DNA of 64,000 nucleotides, taken from assembly GCF_002860405.1 (NCBI RefSeq), contig NZ_NMWV01000002.1, forward strand, positions 3,574 through 67,573. Direction: 5' to 3'. The translations under genes were made by a program, and so were the position numbers. Below, piece after piece: positions 18,762-27,509 of this stretch (positions are counted from its first letter, which is position 1; each line of letters starts with the position of its first letter). The notes beneath the pieces were generated by a model, which did not search any database, had not been told where the DNA came from, and saw only the letters and a program-made list of their open reading frames with translations. The stretch comes from Bifidobacterium imperatoris (GTDB lineage Bacteria > Actinomycetota > Actinomycetes > Actinomycetales > Bifidobacteriaceae).

Positions 18762-18822
18762 CGTCAACGATTCTTCGGTGACGTTGAGCGGTTGCTATAA
18801 GCGATGGATTAAGGCGTCAACG
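18762..18822 (-). promoter_or_regulatory. Repeated CGTTGACG motifs in front of the GH3 gene
   Basis: On the coding (minus) strand CGTTGACG occurs at 18815-18822 and again at 18762-18769, 53 bp apart, with an inverted CTCAACG at about 18782-18788 between them. The outer copy is part of a perfect AAGGCG/CGCCTT palindrome (18811-18826). LytTR-type regulators bind pairs of short direct repeats, so these are candidate sites for the response regulator encoded just upstream. Inference only. Confidence 0.35.
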
Positions 18823-18918
18823 CCTTGTTTTGCTTATGTTTTGACAATAAGAAACGAGGGAATTGTACTGGTAATTCAGGTGCGTAAGCGGTGGATGAAC
18901 GTACGCGAATGGTAACAA

Positions 18919-20301
18919 TCAGGGTTTAGGTAGAATCAGTCCTAAGTCGAAAATGTCATTATCGGTGGTAATCGCCAAATCGCCACCGAGTCGTTCTGCA
19001 ATCATGCGCATGCTTGTGATGCCGTATCCGTGGGATGCGGCATCGGTTTTCGTGGTGCGTAAGGTGCCGTCATCATCGCAATGAATGGTGTTGTAGTAAT
19101 TCGAAATATGGATGTTGACGAGGTTTCCTCGCAGAACGGCGGTTAGCTTGATGACTCGTTGTTCCGGATTCTCCAGTTTTTCCACAGCCTCGATGGCATT
19201 ATCGAGGGCATTGCCGAAAAGCGAATAGATATCATAGTCGCTCATCCAATCTACGCAGGCGGCATCGGCCATATAAGTAAAATGAATGTTCTTGCGTGCG
19301 GCTTCCAAACTTTTCTGAGTCAGCACCACGTCGAATGCCGCGTTGCCGGTTTTGGCAATGTGATCATATGTGGAAACTGAGTCTGCGATTTCATCAAGAA
19401 TCTGATGCGTTGCATTGACACTATTAGTGGTACTGGAGGCTTGCGATGTAGCGGCCCGTAATCTTGCGATCTGATGTTTGAGATCGTGATAGTGCACGTT
19501 GGTGGTTTCGATGGTGTCTTTGAGCTGTTCGTAATAATTGGTGCGCAGACCGTTCATGTGTTGCACGAATGCGAGTTCATCGGTAAGCGCTTGGCTGTGC
19601 GCCACTTCTCCGAACAGCAACAGGATGATAATGCAGGTCAATGCGGAGATGGCGCGAATCGCAAACTCTGTCGGATCATCGAGATTCTTGGCGTATGCAT
19701 ATGAACTGAGACCAATAGTGACCGCTAGTGTGCTGCCCGTTAGCGCGGCCAAGGATGCCGGTGAACTCAGACGAGCTTTTGCTACGTCAAAAGTGCGGAT
19801 ATACCAATGCCAAAACGCTGCATATACGCAGATGAACACGACGATGCGTATGAGCTCGTTTACCAGCCATGATGTCAGTACTGCAAAGCCGGACAGCGAG
19901 GCGATACCGGCAACCGCCAATTCCATGATTTCTTCTGTTGCGGCGGCAACATGTTGCACCGCGTATCCGCAGATGGCGATGCCGCACGCCAACTGCCAGT
20001 CGCATCGGCAAATCAGACGTATGAGCGCTATGGATATGACGAAAATCAATGAAAAATTGAGAATGGAGCGCTGCATAGTACTTATGGCTATGGTGCATTG
20101 CACACATAGTAGAGCGGCCAGCATCATCACCGGAATCGCTATCATCGTGCGTTTTTTGGCTCCAGGAGAGCGAGCAGGCGCACGCAGCGCGAACAATAAT
20201 TGCGCTACCAGAAGTTCAAGGGATGCAGCTTCCATGTTGAAGAGGTTCAGCAATGGTGCCGTGCCGAAGAACACGTCCGGGAATTCCAGCCAGCTCATCA
20301 T
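18919..20301 (-). CDS. AgrC/ComD-type sensor histidine kinase
   Basis: 460 residues. The first half is a polytopic sensor of about 6-7 hydrophobic segments, as in peptide-sensing kinases. The phosphoacceptor region is Y-H-D-L-K-H-Q-I (His272), followed by the N-box G-N-A-L-D-N-A-I-E-A and a G-Y-G-I-T-S-M-R loop of a GHKL ATPase domain. Its start codon overlaps the stop of the response regulator gene (TAATG), so the two are translated together. No small peptide gene was recognised nearby. The GH3 gene follows 182 bp downstream on the same strand and may be its target. Confidence 0.9.
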   Translation of the reverse strand: MMSWLEFPDVFFGTAPLLNLFNMEAASLELLVAQLLFALRAPARSPGAKKRTMIAIPVMMLAALLCVQCTIAISTMQRSILNFSLIFVISIALIRLICRCDWQLACGIAICGYAVQHVAAATEEIMELAVAGIASLSGFAVLTSWLVNELIRIVVFICVYAAFWHWYIRTFDVAKARLSSPASLAALTGSTLAVTIGLSSYAYAKNLDDPTEFAIRAISALTCIIILLLFGEVAHSQALTDELAFVQHMNGLRTNYYEQLKDTIETTNVHYHDLKHQIARLRAATSQASSTTNSVNATHQILDEIADSVSTYDHIAKTGNAAFDVVLTQKSLEAARKNIHFTYMADAACVDWMSDYDIYSLFGNALDNAIEAVEKLENPEQRVIKLTAVLRGNLVNIHISNYYNTIHCDDDGTLRTTKTDAASHGYGITSMRMIAERLGGDLAITTDNDIFDLGLILPKP

Positions 20302-21005
20302 TATGCGACTCCTGAGGAAATTGCAATAGCCCTAAGGATCTCTTGTTTCTTTGAGCGGCTTACTTCAATGCGATGGTTGCCCACGGTTATAGTATTGCCT
20401 TCCAAACCGGTAATGTTGTCGATGTTGACCAAGTACCAGCGATTGCAGCGCATGAAATTACCTGACTGCAATGCCTGCTCGGCTTGGCCGAGTGTGCCTT
20501 TGACCGTGTAATTGCCTTCGGCTGTGCAGTAGGTGATGTAGTGGTCTTGCACTTCTACATAGTCGATGCGATCAATAGGCACTACGTGCACGGCATCTCG
20601 AGTGATGAGCTTGATTGTGCTGGATCTACGCCGTTCCATGCGTTGTAATGCTTTGCGCATCACCATAGCGAAGCTGTAATAATCCACTGGTTTGACCACA
20701 AAATCGAGTGCTTCGACTTCATAGCCTTTAATGGCAAGCTGAGCCATATTGGTGACGAATACGATGATGGTTGCCGGATCGGTTTCACGAATCACTTTTG
20801 CGGCTTTGATGCCATCGACTTGCTGCATTTCGATGTCAAGGAATATGACATCATATTCCGGCTTGTAATGATGTAGGAGTTCTGCGGCATCAGCAAAGGC
20901 AGTGATGGTTGCGTCCAGCTGTCGTTCGCCAGCAAAGCGTGAGATGAAGGCGCTGATTTGTTCGCGTGCCTCGATATCGTCGTCGACTACAGCAAACGCA
21001 ACCAT
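20301..21005 (-). CDS. LytTR-type response regulator
   Basis: 234 residues. The receiver domain has D-D-D at the N-terminus and the phosphorylated Asp57 in I-F-L-D-I-E-M, with Lys in V-V-K-P-V-D. The C-terminal LytTR DNA-binding domain (about 130-234) contains V-H-V-V-P-I-D-R-I-D-Y-V-E-V-Q-D-H and M-R-C-N-R-W-Y-L-V-N. The start at ATG 21005 is 5 bases after AAAGGAG; 21008 is possible. It forms one unit with the downstream AgrC-like kinase. Regulators of this type usually control peptide-signalled or surface functions. Confidence 0.9.
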   Translation of the reverse strand: MVAFAVVDDDIEAREQISAFISRFAGERQLDATITAFADAAELLHHYKPEYDVIFLDIEMQQVDGIKAAKVIRETDPATIIVFVTNMAQLAIKGYEVEALDFVVKPVDYYSFAMVMRKALQRMERRRSSTIKLITRDAVHVVPIDRIDYVEVQDHYITYCTAEGNYTVKGTLGQAEQALQSGNFMRCNRWYLVNIDNITGLEGNTITVGNHRIEVSRSKKQEILRAIAISSGVA

Positions 21006-21083
21006 CATCACTCCTTTGCATTGGTGGGCTGTATTGCTGTAATCACCATACCAATGGTGGTGATGCGCCACTGAGCGGTGCTG

Positions 21084-21653
21084 TCACACATGCCCGATTT
21101 CGCGGGCGGGATTGCCGGCGACGATGCTGCCCGCCGGTATATCGTGAGTCACGATGGCGCTTGCGCCGACGATGGCACCATCTCCGATGGTCACGTTCTG
21201 CAACACAATGGCGCCTGCGCCAATCCACACATGTTTGCCGATGATGATGGGCAGGCTTATGGTGGTGGCGCGGTCCATTGGATTCTTGCTGTGGTTGATG
21301 GTGATGAGCTGCACGTTCGGGCCGATGAATGTGCCATCGCCAATAATGATGCCGCCGCGGTCCATCAGCGTGCAACCCCAGTTGATGAACACACCTCGGC
21401 CGATTTCGATATTATGCCCGAAATCCGTGTAGAACGGCGGGTTGAAGCGGAATGATGGGTCAACCGGGTGGCCGACGATGCGCTCGAATAGGGTGTGTGC
21501 CTCCTGCTGCTCGTGGTATCCGGTGTTGAGCTCGGCGCAAAGGCGCTTGGTTTCGTTGATGATGGTGGCGATGGCGCAATAGCCGGGATCGCATGGGTTG
21601 ACCGGCTTTCCGGTGCGGTCGCGCTCGAGAATATCGGCTGCTTTAGTGGTCAT
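21084..21653 (-). CDS. Maltose/galactoside O-acetyltransferase (LacA/Maa-like)
   Basis: 189-residue left-handed beta-helix acetyltransferase. Hexapeptide repeats run from about residue 70 on (I-G-x-G-V-F-I-N-W-G, I-G-D-G-T-F-I-G-P, I-G-A-G-A-I-V-L, I-G-D-G-A-I-V-G). The catalytic His lies in I-N-H-S-K-N-P, and the C-terminus ends V-A-G-N-P-A-R-E-I. It transfers acetyl from acetyl-CoA to a sugar hydroxyl. AAGGAG lies 7 bases before the ATG. It is upstream of the AgrA/AgrC-type pair and possibly in the same transcription unit, though the 78-bp gap allows an internal promoter. Confidence 0.92.
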   Translation of the reverse strand: MTTKAADILERDRTGKPVNPCDPGYCAIATIINETKRLCAELNTGYHEQQEAHTLFERIVGHPVDPSFRFNPPFYTDFGHNIEIGRGVFINWGCTLMDRGGIIIGDGTFIGPNVQLITINHSKNPMDRATTISLPIIIGKHVWIGAGAIVLQNVTIGDGAIVGASAIVTHDIPAGSIVAGNPAREIGHV

Positions 21654-21783
21654 GATGGCTCCTTGGTCGTGTGCTGCCATCATTGAACCGCGCAGGGTTG
21701 GTGCTGTCTAATACCTATGGTTTATGTGCTTGCATGCCGGCGGGGCATGAGAGCACTGCATTATCTATCGCTGCTCTCCCTCA

Positions 21784-21879
21784 GTCAGCCGATGGCTGAC
21801 AGCTCCCTCACCAGAGGGAGCCAAGTATGTATGGGGTTTCAGTCATGCAAATATGGACAGCTCCCTCACCGGAAGGAGC
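21784..21879. repeat. Clustered REP-like hairpins of the GCTCCCT type
   Basis: Three hairpins: GTCAGCC-GAT-GGCTGAC (21784-21800), GCTCCCT with AGGGAGC (21802-21821), and a variant GCTCCCTCACC...GGAGC (21860-21879). They lie between the divergent acetyltransferase and the 3' end of the LysR gene. A related stem with the same GGCTCCC core occurs at 59940. They look like dispersed palindromes that may also stop transcription. Confidence 0.6.
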
Positions 21880-21903
21880 CGAACTTACGGAGCCGGAAGG
21901 CTA

Positions 21904-22767
21904 TTACATGGTTTGCAGGAATTTGGCGAATGCGGCGGCTGTAGGGGAGGCCGTGCCCTGCTTCTTCCACACCAGCACCGAACTGCTTTCCAATGGTGGT
22001 GCAAGACGGATTCCACGCACGCCCGGATAGGTGGTGTCGTGGTCAAGGCACAGGTACAGTCCGAGGCCGCTGGCTGCCATTGCCGCGCCATTGGCTGGCA
22101 GATTGCAGGTGCCGGCGATGTTGAGATGCGGGGCATAAGGCCCGAACCAGTTCAGTACCACGCGGCGCACTGGTTCACGCGAGGGCAGGAGCAACGACTC
22201 GTTGGCTAGGTCAGCGGGGGAGAGGTGATCGTGGGTTTCAAGTGGATGGCCGTTCGGAATCATCGCGCACCAATGTTCGGTGATATTGGTGCGTAGGAAT
22301 TCATAGCGGCTGGTATCCACCGGGTCGGCGAGCAGACCGAAATCCAGCAATCCCTGTTCAAGCTGATCTTGAATCACATCCGCAGTGGTGCTGACCACAT
22401 GGAAGCGCACGCCGGGATGCAACGTGCGGAAGGCGGCCATACGGTCGGCGAGGAATGTCATAGCGCGCACTTCGCCGCAGCCGGCCATAATGTCGCCGCT
22501 TAATTCGTAGCTGGACTGCTTGAGTTCAAATTCCGCCTTGTCTGCCAAAGAAACAATGGTTTGCGCACGGTCGCGCAACAGTCGGCCTTCTTCGGTCAGT
22601 GTGATGGTATGACTGCCGCGCTCGAACAGGGTGACGCCGAGCTCCTCTTCCAGCTGCTTCAATTGCCGGGAAAGCGTCGGCTGGGAGATGCGCAGCAGTT
22701 GTGCCGCCCATGTAATGTTGCCTTCTTCGGCCACCGCCAGAAAATACCTGAGCACACGCAATTCCAT
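21904..22767 (-). CDS. LysR-family transcriptional regulator
   Basis: 287 residues. N-terminal winged helix with the classic M-E-L-R-V-L-R-Y-F-L-A-V-A-E-E-G-N-I-T-x-A-A and S-Q-P-T-L-S-R-Q-L-K-Q-L-E-E-E-L-G pattern, then a two-lobed effector domain. ATG at 22767 is preceded by GGGAGCGGAAGTT. The two-component genes start 130 bp away in the divergent direction, so it may act on them or on itself. The target is not evident; the acetyltransferase beyond its 3' end is on the same strand but separated by repeats. Confidence 0.88.
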   Translation of the reverse strand: MELRVLRYFLAVAEEGNITWAAQLLRISQPTLSRQLKQLEEELGVTLFERGSHTITLTEEGRLLRDRAQTIVSLADKAEFELKQSSYELSGDIMAGCGEVRAMTFLADRMAAFRTLHPGVRFHVVSTTADVIQDQLEQGLLDFGLLADPVDTSRYEFLRTNITEHWCAMIPNGHPLETHDHLSPADLANESLLLPSREPVRRVVLNWFGPYAPHLNIAGTCNLPANGAAMAASGLGLYLCLDHDTTYPGVRGIRLAPPLESSSVLVWKKQGTASPTAAAFAKFLQTM

Positions 22768-22897
22768 AACTTCCGCTCCCTTTTCGGCAGATTCGACGCA
22801 TCCATTGTAAATGGATAGACTTTTCTGGGAGAAGAATGCGCTGACACATTGTCACCGATGTGGCGGTGAATCCCAAATGCCGGGTAGGGGAGGGCAT

Positions 22898-23570
22898 ATG
22901 ACCAGAATTTTGGTTGTGGAAGATGAGCAGGCACTCAACGACATCACCTGCGATACCCTGCGCGACGCCGGCTATGAAAGTGACCGGCTGCCTTAACGCA
23001 AACCGAGCGTTCGATGCGATGCATGGAACCCTCTACGATCTGGTGGTTTCCGACATCATGATGCCCGGCGTTGATGGTTATGAGCTGACCGAGCGCATCC
23101 GTGCGATCGATCCGAACATTCCTATCATCGTCATGACCGCGCGCGACGACATCATGTCGAAGCGTCGCGGATTCCGTGCCGGTATTGACGATTACATGGT
23201 CAAGCCGGTTGATTTGGACGAGTTGGTGCTGCGTATCGAAGCGTTGCTGCGGCGTGCACGCATCGCCGAGGATAAGCGGCTGACTATCGGATCGTTCGTT
23301 ATGAATGCCGATCAGATGACCGCCATGCTGCAAGGTCAGGAGATTGCGCTGACCATGCGTGAGTTCAATATGCTGTACCGCCTGCTGAGCTACCCGAAGC
23401 AGGTGTTCTCCCGTGCTCAGCTCATGGAGGAGTTCTGGGATTCTGCCGATGCGGGGAGCCTCAGGGCTGTGGATGTGTACATTACCAAGCTGCGGCAGAA
23501 GCTTGCCGATTGCAAGGATTTTGATATTGTCACCGTGCGTGGTCTCGGATACAAGGCGGTGCCAAGGTGA
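22898..23570 (+). pseudogene. OmpR-family response regulator with a +1 frameshift
   Basis: The first frame starts M-T-R-I-L-V-V-E-D-E and reads a normal receiver up to D-A-G-Y-E, then ends at a stop after S-D-R-L-P. The remainder, including the phospho-Asp in V-V-S-D-I-M-M-P-G, Lys in M-V-K-P-V-D, and a complete winged-helix output domain ending G-L-G-Y-K, continues in another frame. Dropping one A from GAAAGTG at 22976-22980 restores E-V-T-G and one continuous protein. AGGGGAGGG precedes the ATG. It overlaps the downstream kinase by 4 bp. This is either a real inactivating mutation, programmed or phase-variable slippage, or a sequencing error. Confidence 0.88.
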
Positions 23571-24652
23571 GCAAACGGTTGAGCGGAAGCAACAAGCCGG
23601 CTTTGGGCAAGATGTCCGTCCGCGTGGTGCTGTGGTCGTTTCTGGTGTTCGTACTGGCTGCAGCCGGCCAGACGAGTCTGATTGTCTGGCTCCCGCGATG
23701 GTTGCCGGAAGCAAACCGTTGGTATCTTGCCGTAGTGATTCTTATATATTGGCTGCTGCTGGCCATAGCATTCGCAGCGCTGATTGGCCGGCAGATCAAT
23801 AACCGGTTGGAACAGCCTATGCGCGAATTGGGCGAGGCTGCCGGCCATGTGGCTCAAGGTGATTTCTCCGTATATGTGGCACCTCGACATGTGGAGGGCA
23901 CCCGGCAATGGAATTCCACGGATCAGATGTTCGCTGATTTCAACACGATGGTGGCCGAATTAGGCAGCATTGAGACAATGAAGAACGATTTCGTGTCCAA
24001 TGTGAGCCATGAAATCAAGAATCCGCTCGCAATCATCACCACGCACGCCAAGGCACTGGAGCGTGACGCCATCAGCGATGATCGGCGCAAGGCTTATGCG
24101 CATACCATCGTTGATGCTTCCATGCGGTTAAACACATTGGTCACGAACACGCTGAAGCTGAACAAGCTCGAAAGCCAGAGCATTGTGGCGGAAGCCGCTG
24201 ACTACGATGTTGCGAGCCAACTTACCGATGCTGCATTGGCACTGTACGATCTGTTTGCCATCAAAGGCATTGCATTGGAACTCGACGTGGAAGATCATGC
24301 CACCGTGCATGCTGACCCTGGCATCGTGAGTCTCATCTGGAGCAATGTGCTCGGCAACGCCTTGAAATATACCGAGCCGGGCGGTCATGTGAAATTGCGT
24401 CAAACCTCAACATCGAGCGGAATCACCGTGGAAATCATCGATGACGGCTGCGGTATGAGCGAGACCGAAGCCGCTCACATATTCGACAAGTTCTATCAGG
24501 GCGCGACTGCGCATGCTGCTGAAGGCAACGGTTTGGGCATGGTAATGGTCAAGCGCGCGGTTGATTTGAGCCACGGAACAATCACCGTGCGCAGCAGTCA
24601 AGGCTCCGGCACCACCGTCACCATTACCCTGCCTGCTGCAGCCGGTTTTTAA
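23567..24652 (+). CDS. Sensor histidine kinase (HAMP/HisKA/HATPase)
   Basis: 361 residues. Two transmembrane helices (about 17-42 and 52-75) enclose a very short external loop, followed by a HAMP-like linker, the HisKA box S-N-V-S-H-E-I-K-N-P-L with His148, and a HATPase domain with N-A-L-K-Y-T, D-D-G-C-G-M and G-N-G-L-G-M motifs. GTG start overlaps the regulator stop by 4 bp. The short sensor loop suggests detection within the membrane, as in intramembrane-sensing kinases of antimicrobial response systems. Its partner gene is frameshifted as sequenced. Confidence 0.92.
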   Translation: MSKRLSGSNKPALGKMSVRVVLWSFLVFVLAAAGQTSLIVWLPRWLPEANRWYLAVVILIYWLLLAIAFAALIGRQINNRLEQPMRELGEAAGHVAQGDFSVYVAPRHVEGTRQWNSTDQMFADFNTMVAELGSIETMKNDFVSNVSHEIKNPLAIITTHAKALERDAISDDRRKAYAHTIVDASMRLNTLVTNTLKLNKLESQSIVAEAADYDVASQLTDAALALYDLFAIKGIALELDVEDHATVHADPGIVSLIWSNVLGNALKYTEPGGHVKLRQTSTSSGITVEIIDDGCGMSETEAAHIFDKFYQGATAHAAEGNGLGMVMVKRAVDLSHGTITVRSSQGSGTTVTITLPAAAGF

Positions 24653-24741
24653 TATAAGACCAACAATTCTTCAACAGTCGGCCAACATAACGCCCGTACG
24701 GTAGGCATCATCATCCCAACGAACATGAGTCAAGGAGTTTG

Positions 24742-25302
24742 ATGATGACCACAGCACAGACCGCAGCCCAGACTACAGCGCAGACCGCAAGCACATCCGC
24801 TAACGATTACGTCGGCTATGAATGCCTGACTGTCACCGCCACGCCTGAGAGCAGCGCCATGCTCGCAGACGGATACCGTGCATTCGGCTGGGAGCTGCAG
24901 GACGCCTCCCCGCGAACGCTGCGTTTCCGCCGTCCGCGAGCCATCGACAACAAAATCGAACTTGTCCGTTTGCAGCGCCGTTTCGAAGCACAATCCGCGC
25001 AAATCGCTGATTTGGATGCTGCTCCGGCACGCAACAGCCGTATCGCCGGGCTGAGCTTGGGGCTCATCGGCTGCGCATTCCTTGCCGGCGCAACGTTCGC
25101 TTATCTTGCCTCCATGTTTGCGCTGATGATTGTTCTTGCCGTCCCCGGTTTCGCCTGCTGGATCGCCGCATACCCCGCCTGCCGTGCCATTGCCGCATCA
25201 TCCAGCCGCCGCAACGCGCAGACCATCGAGCATCTCTACGACCTCAACGACGACGTGTGCCGCAAAGCAAGCGCATTGCTTGCATCATCATTGTCCGAGT
25301 AA
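24742..25302 (+). CDS. Uncharacterised membrane protein with Y-E-C-L/F-G-W-E-L motif
   Basis: About 186 residues. It starts with a T-A-Q-T-rich stretch of low complexity, then Y-V-G-Y-E-C-L-T-V, F-G-W-E-L and L-R-F-R-R-P-R-x-I-D-N-K-x-E-L-V-R-L-Q-R-R-F-E, a soluble domain I associate with an uncharacterised Firmicutes/Actinobacteria family. Two hydrophobic helices follow (about 105-155). AAGGAG is 4 bases before ATG 24742 and 7 before ATG 24745. It is 89 bp after the histidine kinase and could belong to that operon. Function unknown. Confidence 0.75.
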   Translation: MMTTAQTAAQTTAQTASTSANDYVGYECLTVTATPESSAMLADGYRAFGWELQDASPRTLRFRRPRAIDNKIELVRLQRRFEAQSAQIADLDAAPARNSRIAGLSLGLIGCAFLAGATFAYLASMFALMIVLAVPGFACWIAAYPACRAIAASSSRRNAQTIEHLYDLNDDVCRKASALLASSLSE

Positions 25303-25371
25303 TCGAGGTATGTTGCGCTATTGCGAAGCGCGTATGCCGCATGGTGTTGAAGAGGGGATACCACACACAGT

Positions 25372-26748
25372 ATGACAGGGAAGCAGCAGACAATAACCGC
25401 TAAGCAGCGCACATCGATTTTCGCAGTACTGCTGGCCGCGTGCATCGCCGGCGCGTTCGCACAAACATCACTGACCACCGCGCTGCCGGCCATTATGACG
25501 AGCCTCAATATTTCCGCAGTGCTCGGCAACTGGTTGACCAGCGGTTTCTCGCTGGCGATGGGCGTGATTATTCCAGCCACCGCGTTCATGATGAAACGCT
25601 TCAACACCAAGCCGCTGTTTTTGACCGGTCTTGCGCTGTTCGCCGGTGGTTTGCTGCTGGCCGCAGTTTCGCGCAGTTTTCCATTGCTGATGGCGGTGCG
25701 CATCATTCAGGCATTCGGCTCGGGCATCTCCCTATCCATGACGCAGGTGATCATTCTCGCGCTATACGCCGAATCCGGCGTTGGTGCGGCAATGGGATTC
25801 TATGGGCTTGCGGTTTCCGCAGCGCCGGTGATCGCACCGACGATCTCCGGCATCATGGTCGACCATTGGGGCTGGCAGTCGATTTTCTGGGTGTCTGGTG
25901 GCATCTCGGCGCTCGTACTGGTGATTGCGTTCCCGGTAATGCGCAACGTACTCACCACATCAGCTAGCGCGCATCTTGACATACTCTCGTTTATTCTTGC
26001 AGCCTTCGGCTTCGTCGGGCTGCAGCTCGGTTTCAGTAATCTTGGCGTGGCTCCTGCATTCAGCTGGCAGGTCCTTGGCGCGCTCGCCGCGGGTGTCATC
26101 TGCCTTGCCGTGTTTGTTGTTCGTCAGCTCAAGATTGATCATCCGCTGCTGCAGTTGCGCATTTTCGCCACGCGAGACTTCACCGTGGCGGTGCTGCTCA
26201 GCATGTTCCTGTATGCGGTGCTCATCGCTGGTTCCACAATCCTGCCGATTTACATGCAGCAGATGGATGGAGCCACGGTGACGATATCCGCGCTCGCCAT
26301 GCTGCCCGGCTCGTTGGTAATGGCAGTCTCTTCACCGGTCACCGGGCGAGTGTTTGACCGATTCGGCATCCGCCCGCTGGCTATCGGCGGCATGGCCTTG
26401 CTGGCCGTTACGATGATTCCGTTTGGTTTCCTGACCGATACCACGCCGATTTGGTGGATTGCCGTGGTGCTCGCCGTGCGCTCGGTAGCTGTGGCAATGG
26501 TGATGATGCCGGCTGCAACCTGGGGCTTGGCCTCGGTGGAACGCAAGTATGCCAGTGATGCCAGCGCATTGTTGACTTCGCTGCGCACGATTGCCGGAGC
26601 GCTCGGGTCCGCGGTGTTCGTGGCGGTGATGGTCGCCTGCGGCAATAATCCAAGTGGCGTATCGATTGCTTTCTGGGCAATGATCGTCGTGGCTATAGTA
26701 GGCCTCGTCATGGCTGTGGTGTGCTGCCGTCGCTCTTCAATGAATTGA
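25372..26748 (+). CDS. MFS multidrug exporter (DHA2, EmrB/QacA type)
   Basis: 458 residues with about 14 hydrophobic segments. It has the N-terminal Q-T-S-L-T-T-A-L-P-A-I and W-L-T-S-G-F-S-L-A-M-G motifs of proton-driven drug exporters and the motif-C-like G-L-A-V-S-A-A-P-V-I-A-P-T-I-S-G in helix 5. AGAGGGG lies about 13 bases before the ATG. Its 3' end overlaps the convergent TetR gene by 41 bp. The TetR protein is a plausible controller of this exporter or of the ABC genes on its other side. Confidence 0.9.
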   Translation: MTGKQQTITAKQRTSIFAVLLAACIAGAFAQTSLTTALPAIMTSLNISAVLGNWLTSGFSLAMGVIIPATAFMMKRFNTKPLFLTGLALFAGGLLLAAVSRSFPLLMAVRIIQAFGSGISLSMTQVIILALYAESGVGAAMGFYGLAVSAAPVIAPTISGIMVDHWGWQSIFWVSGGISALVLVIAFPVMRNVLTTSASAHLDILSFILAAFGFVGLQLGFSNLGVAPAFSWQVLGALAAGVICLAVFVVRQLKIDHPLLQLRIFATRDFTVAVLLSMFLYAVLIAGSTILPIYMQQMDGATVTISALAMLPGSLVMAVSSPVTGRVFDRFGIRPLAIGGMALLAVTMIPFGFLTDTTPIWWIAVVLAVRSVAVAMVMMPAATWGLASVERKYASDASALLTSLRTIAGALGSAVFVAVMVACGNNPSGVSIAFWAMIVVAIVGLVMAVVCCRRSSMN

Positions 26749-27316
26749 TGAGCTGTGCGATGATGTCCGGCAATATGGAGCGGCTCAGCCATGTGATATT
26801 TTCCGGAGTGAATACCGCTGGTGCTTGCGCAAGGATGCCGAGCATGCCGCTGGATGCGAATTCCAACACAATGCGTTGACCTGGATTGAGTGGCTCCGGA
26901 TCGCAGCCAAGCGCCGCCAGCCAGATTTCGATGACATGACTTTTCAGCTGGTTGGCCAGTCCTGTAGAGCCATGCGGTCCGGCGATAAGCGCCAGCTTTC
27001 GGATGCTGGCAACGCGTTGTGGCGTGGCTATGCTGGCGATGGCATAGTCACGTATGGTATCAATTCCTTCATCCTGCCGAATAATATGCGCGATAAACGC
27101 GGTGATATCCGGATCTCCATAGATCGAGACGATGGCGTCGTCGGCAAGTTCGGGAATGTTGCCATAATGGTAGTAGAACGCGCTGCGGTTGAGTCCGCTC
27201 AGGCGAGTGACGTCGCTGATGGTGATTTGCGCATACGGTTTCTGCTCGAGCAGTTGCCAAAACGCCTCCTGCATTCTTTCTGGTGCACTTTGCTCACCTG
27301 TTTTCGGTCGTGCCAT
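26708..27316 (-). CDS. TetR-family transcriptional regulator
   Basis: 202 residues. The N-terminal helix-turn-helix reads I-T-I-S-D-V-T-R-L-S-G-L-N-R-S-A-F-Y-Y-H-Y-G-N, the typical TetR pattern, followed by an all-helical ligand domain. The start M-A-R-P-K-T-G is 8 bases after AAGAGG. It overlaps the exporter gene tail to tail and is divergent from the MacB-like ABC transporter at 27510, whose promoter region it most probably controls. Confidence 0.88.
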   Translation of the reverse strand: MARPKTGEQSAPERMQEAFWQLLEQKPYAQITISDVTRLSGLNRSAFYYHYGNIPELADDAIVSIYGDPDITAFIAHIIRQDEGIDTIRDYAIASIATPQRVASIRKLALIAGPHGSTGLANQLKSHVIEIWLAALGCDPEPLNPGQRIVLEFASSGMLGILAQAPAVFTPENITWLSRSILPDIIAQLINSLKSDGSTPQP

Positions 27317-27353
27317 GAGTGCCTCTTCTTGCTGCTGCCAGACTCCAATCAAT

Positions 27354-27414
27354 AACTCAACATCGTATCGTGTTTTCCGCATGATACCGCGGCTTCAAAG
27401 TAAAAACTCAACAT
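27354..27414. promoter_or_regulatory. Repeats in the TetR/ABC divergent promoter region
   Basis: AACTCAACAT occurs at 27354-27363 and 27405-27414, exactly 51 bp apart. GTATC (27365-27369) and GATAC (27383-27387) form an inverted repeat between them. These are candidate sites for the divergent TetR protein. Evidence is symmetry and position only. Confidence 0.35.
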
Positions 27415-27509
27415 AATGCTGAATTACGTGGATTTTATTACCCAACAGAGTGATGTATTTCTTGTATCGCGACATAATGAATGCCATCGCAAGAGAGGAC
27501 TTACATACC

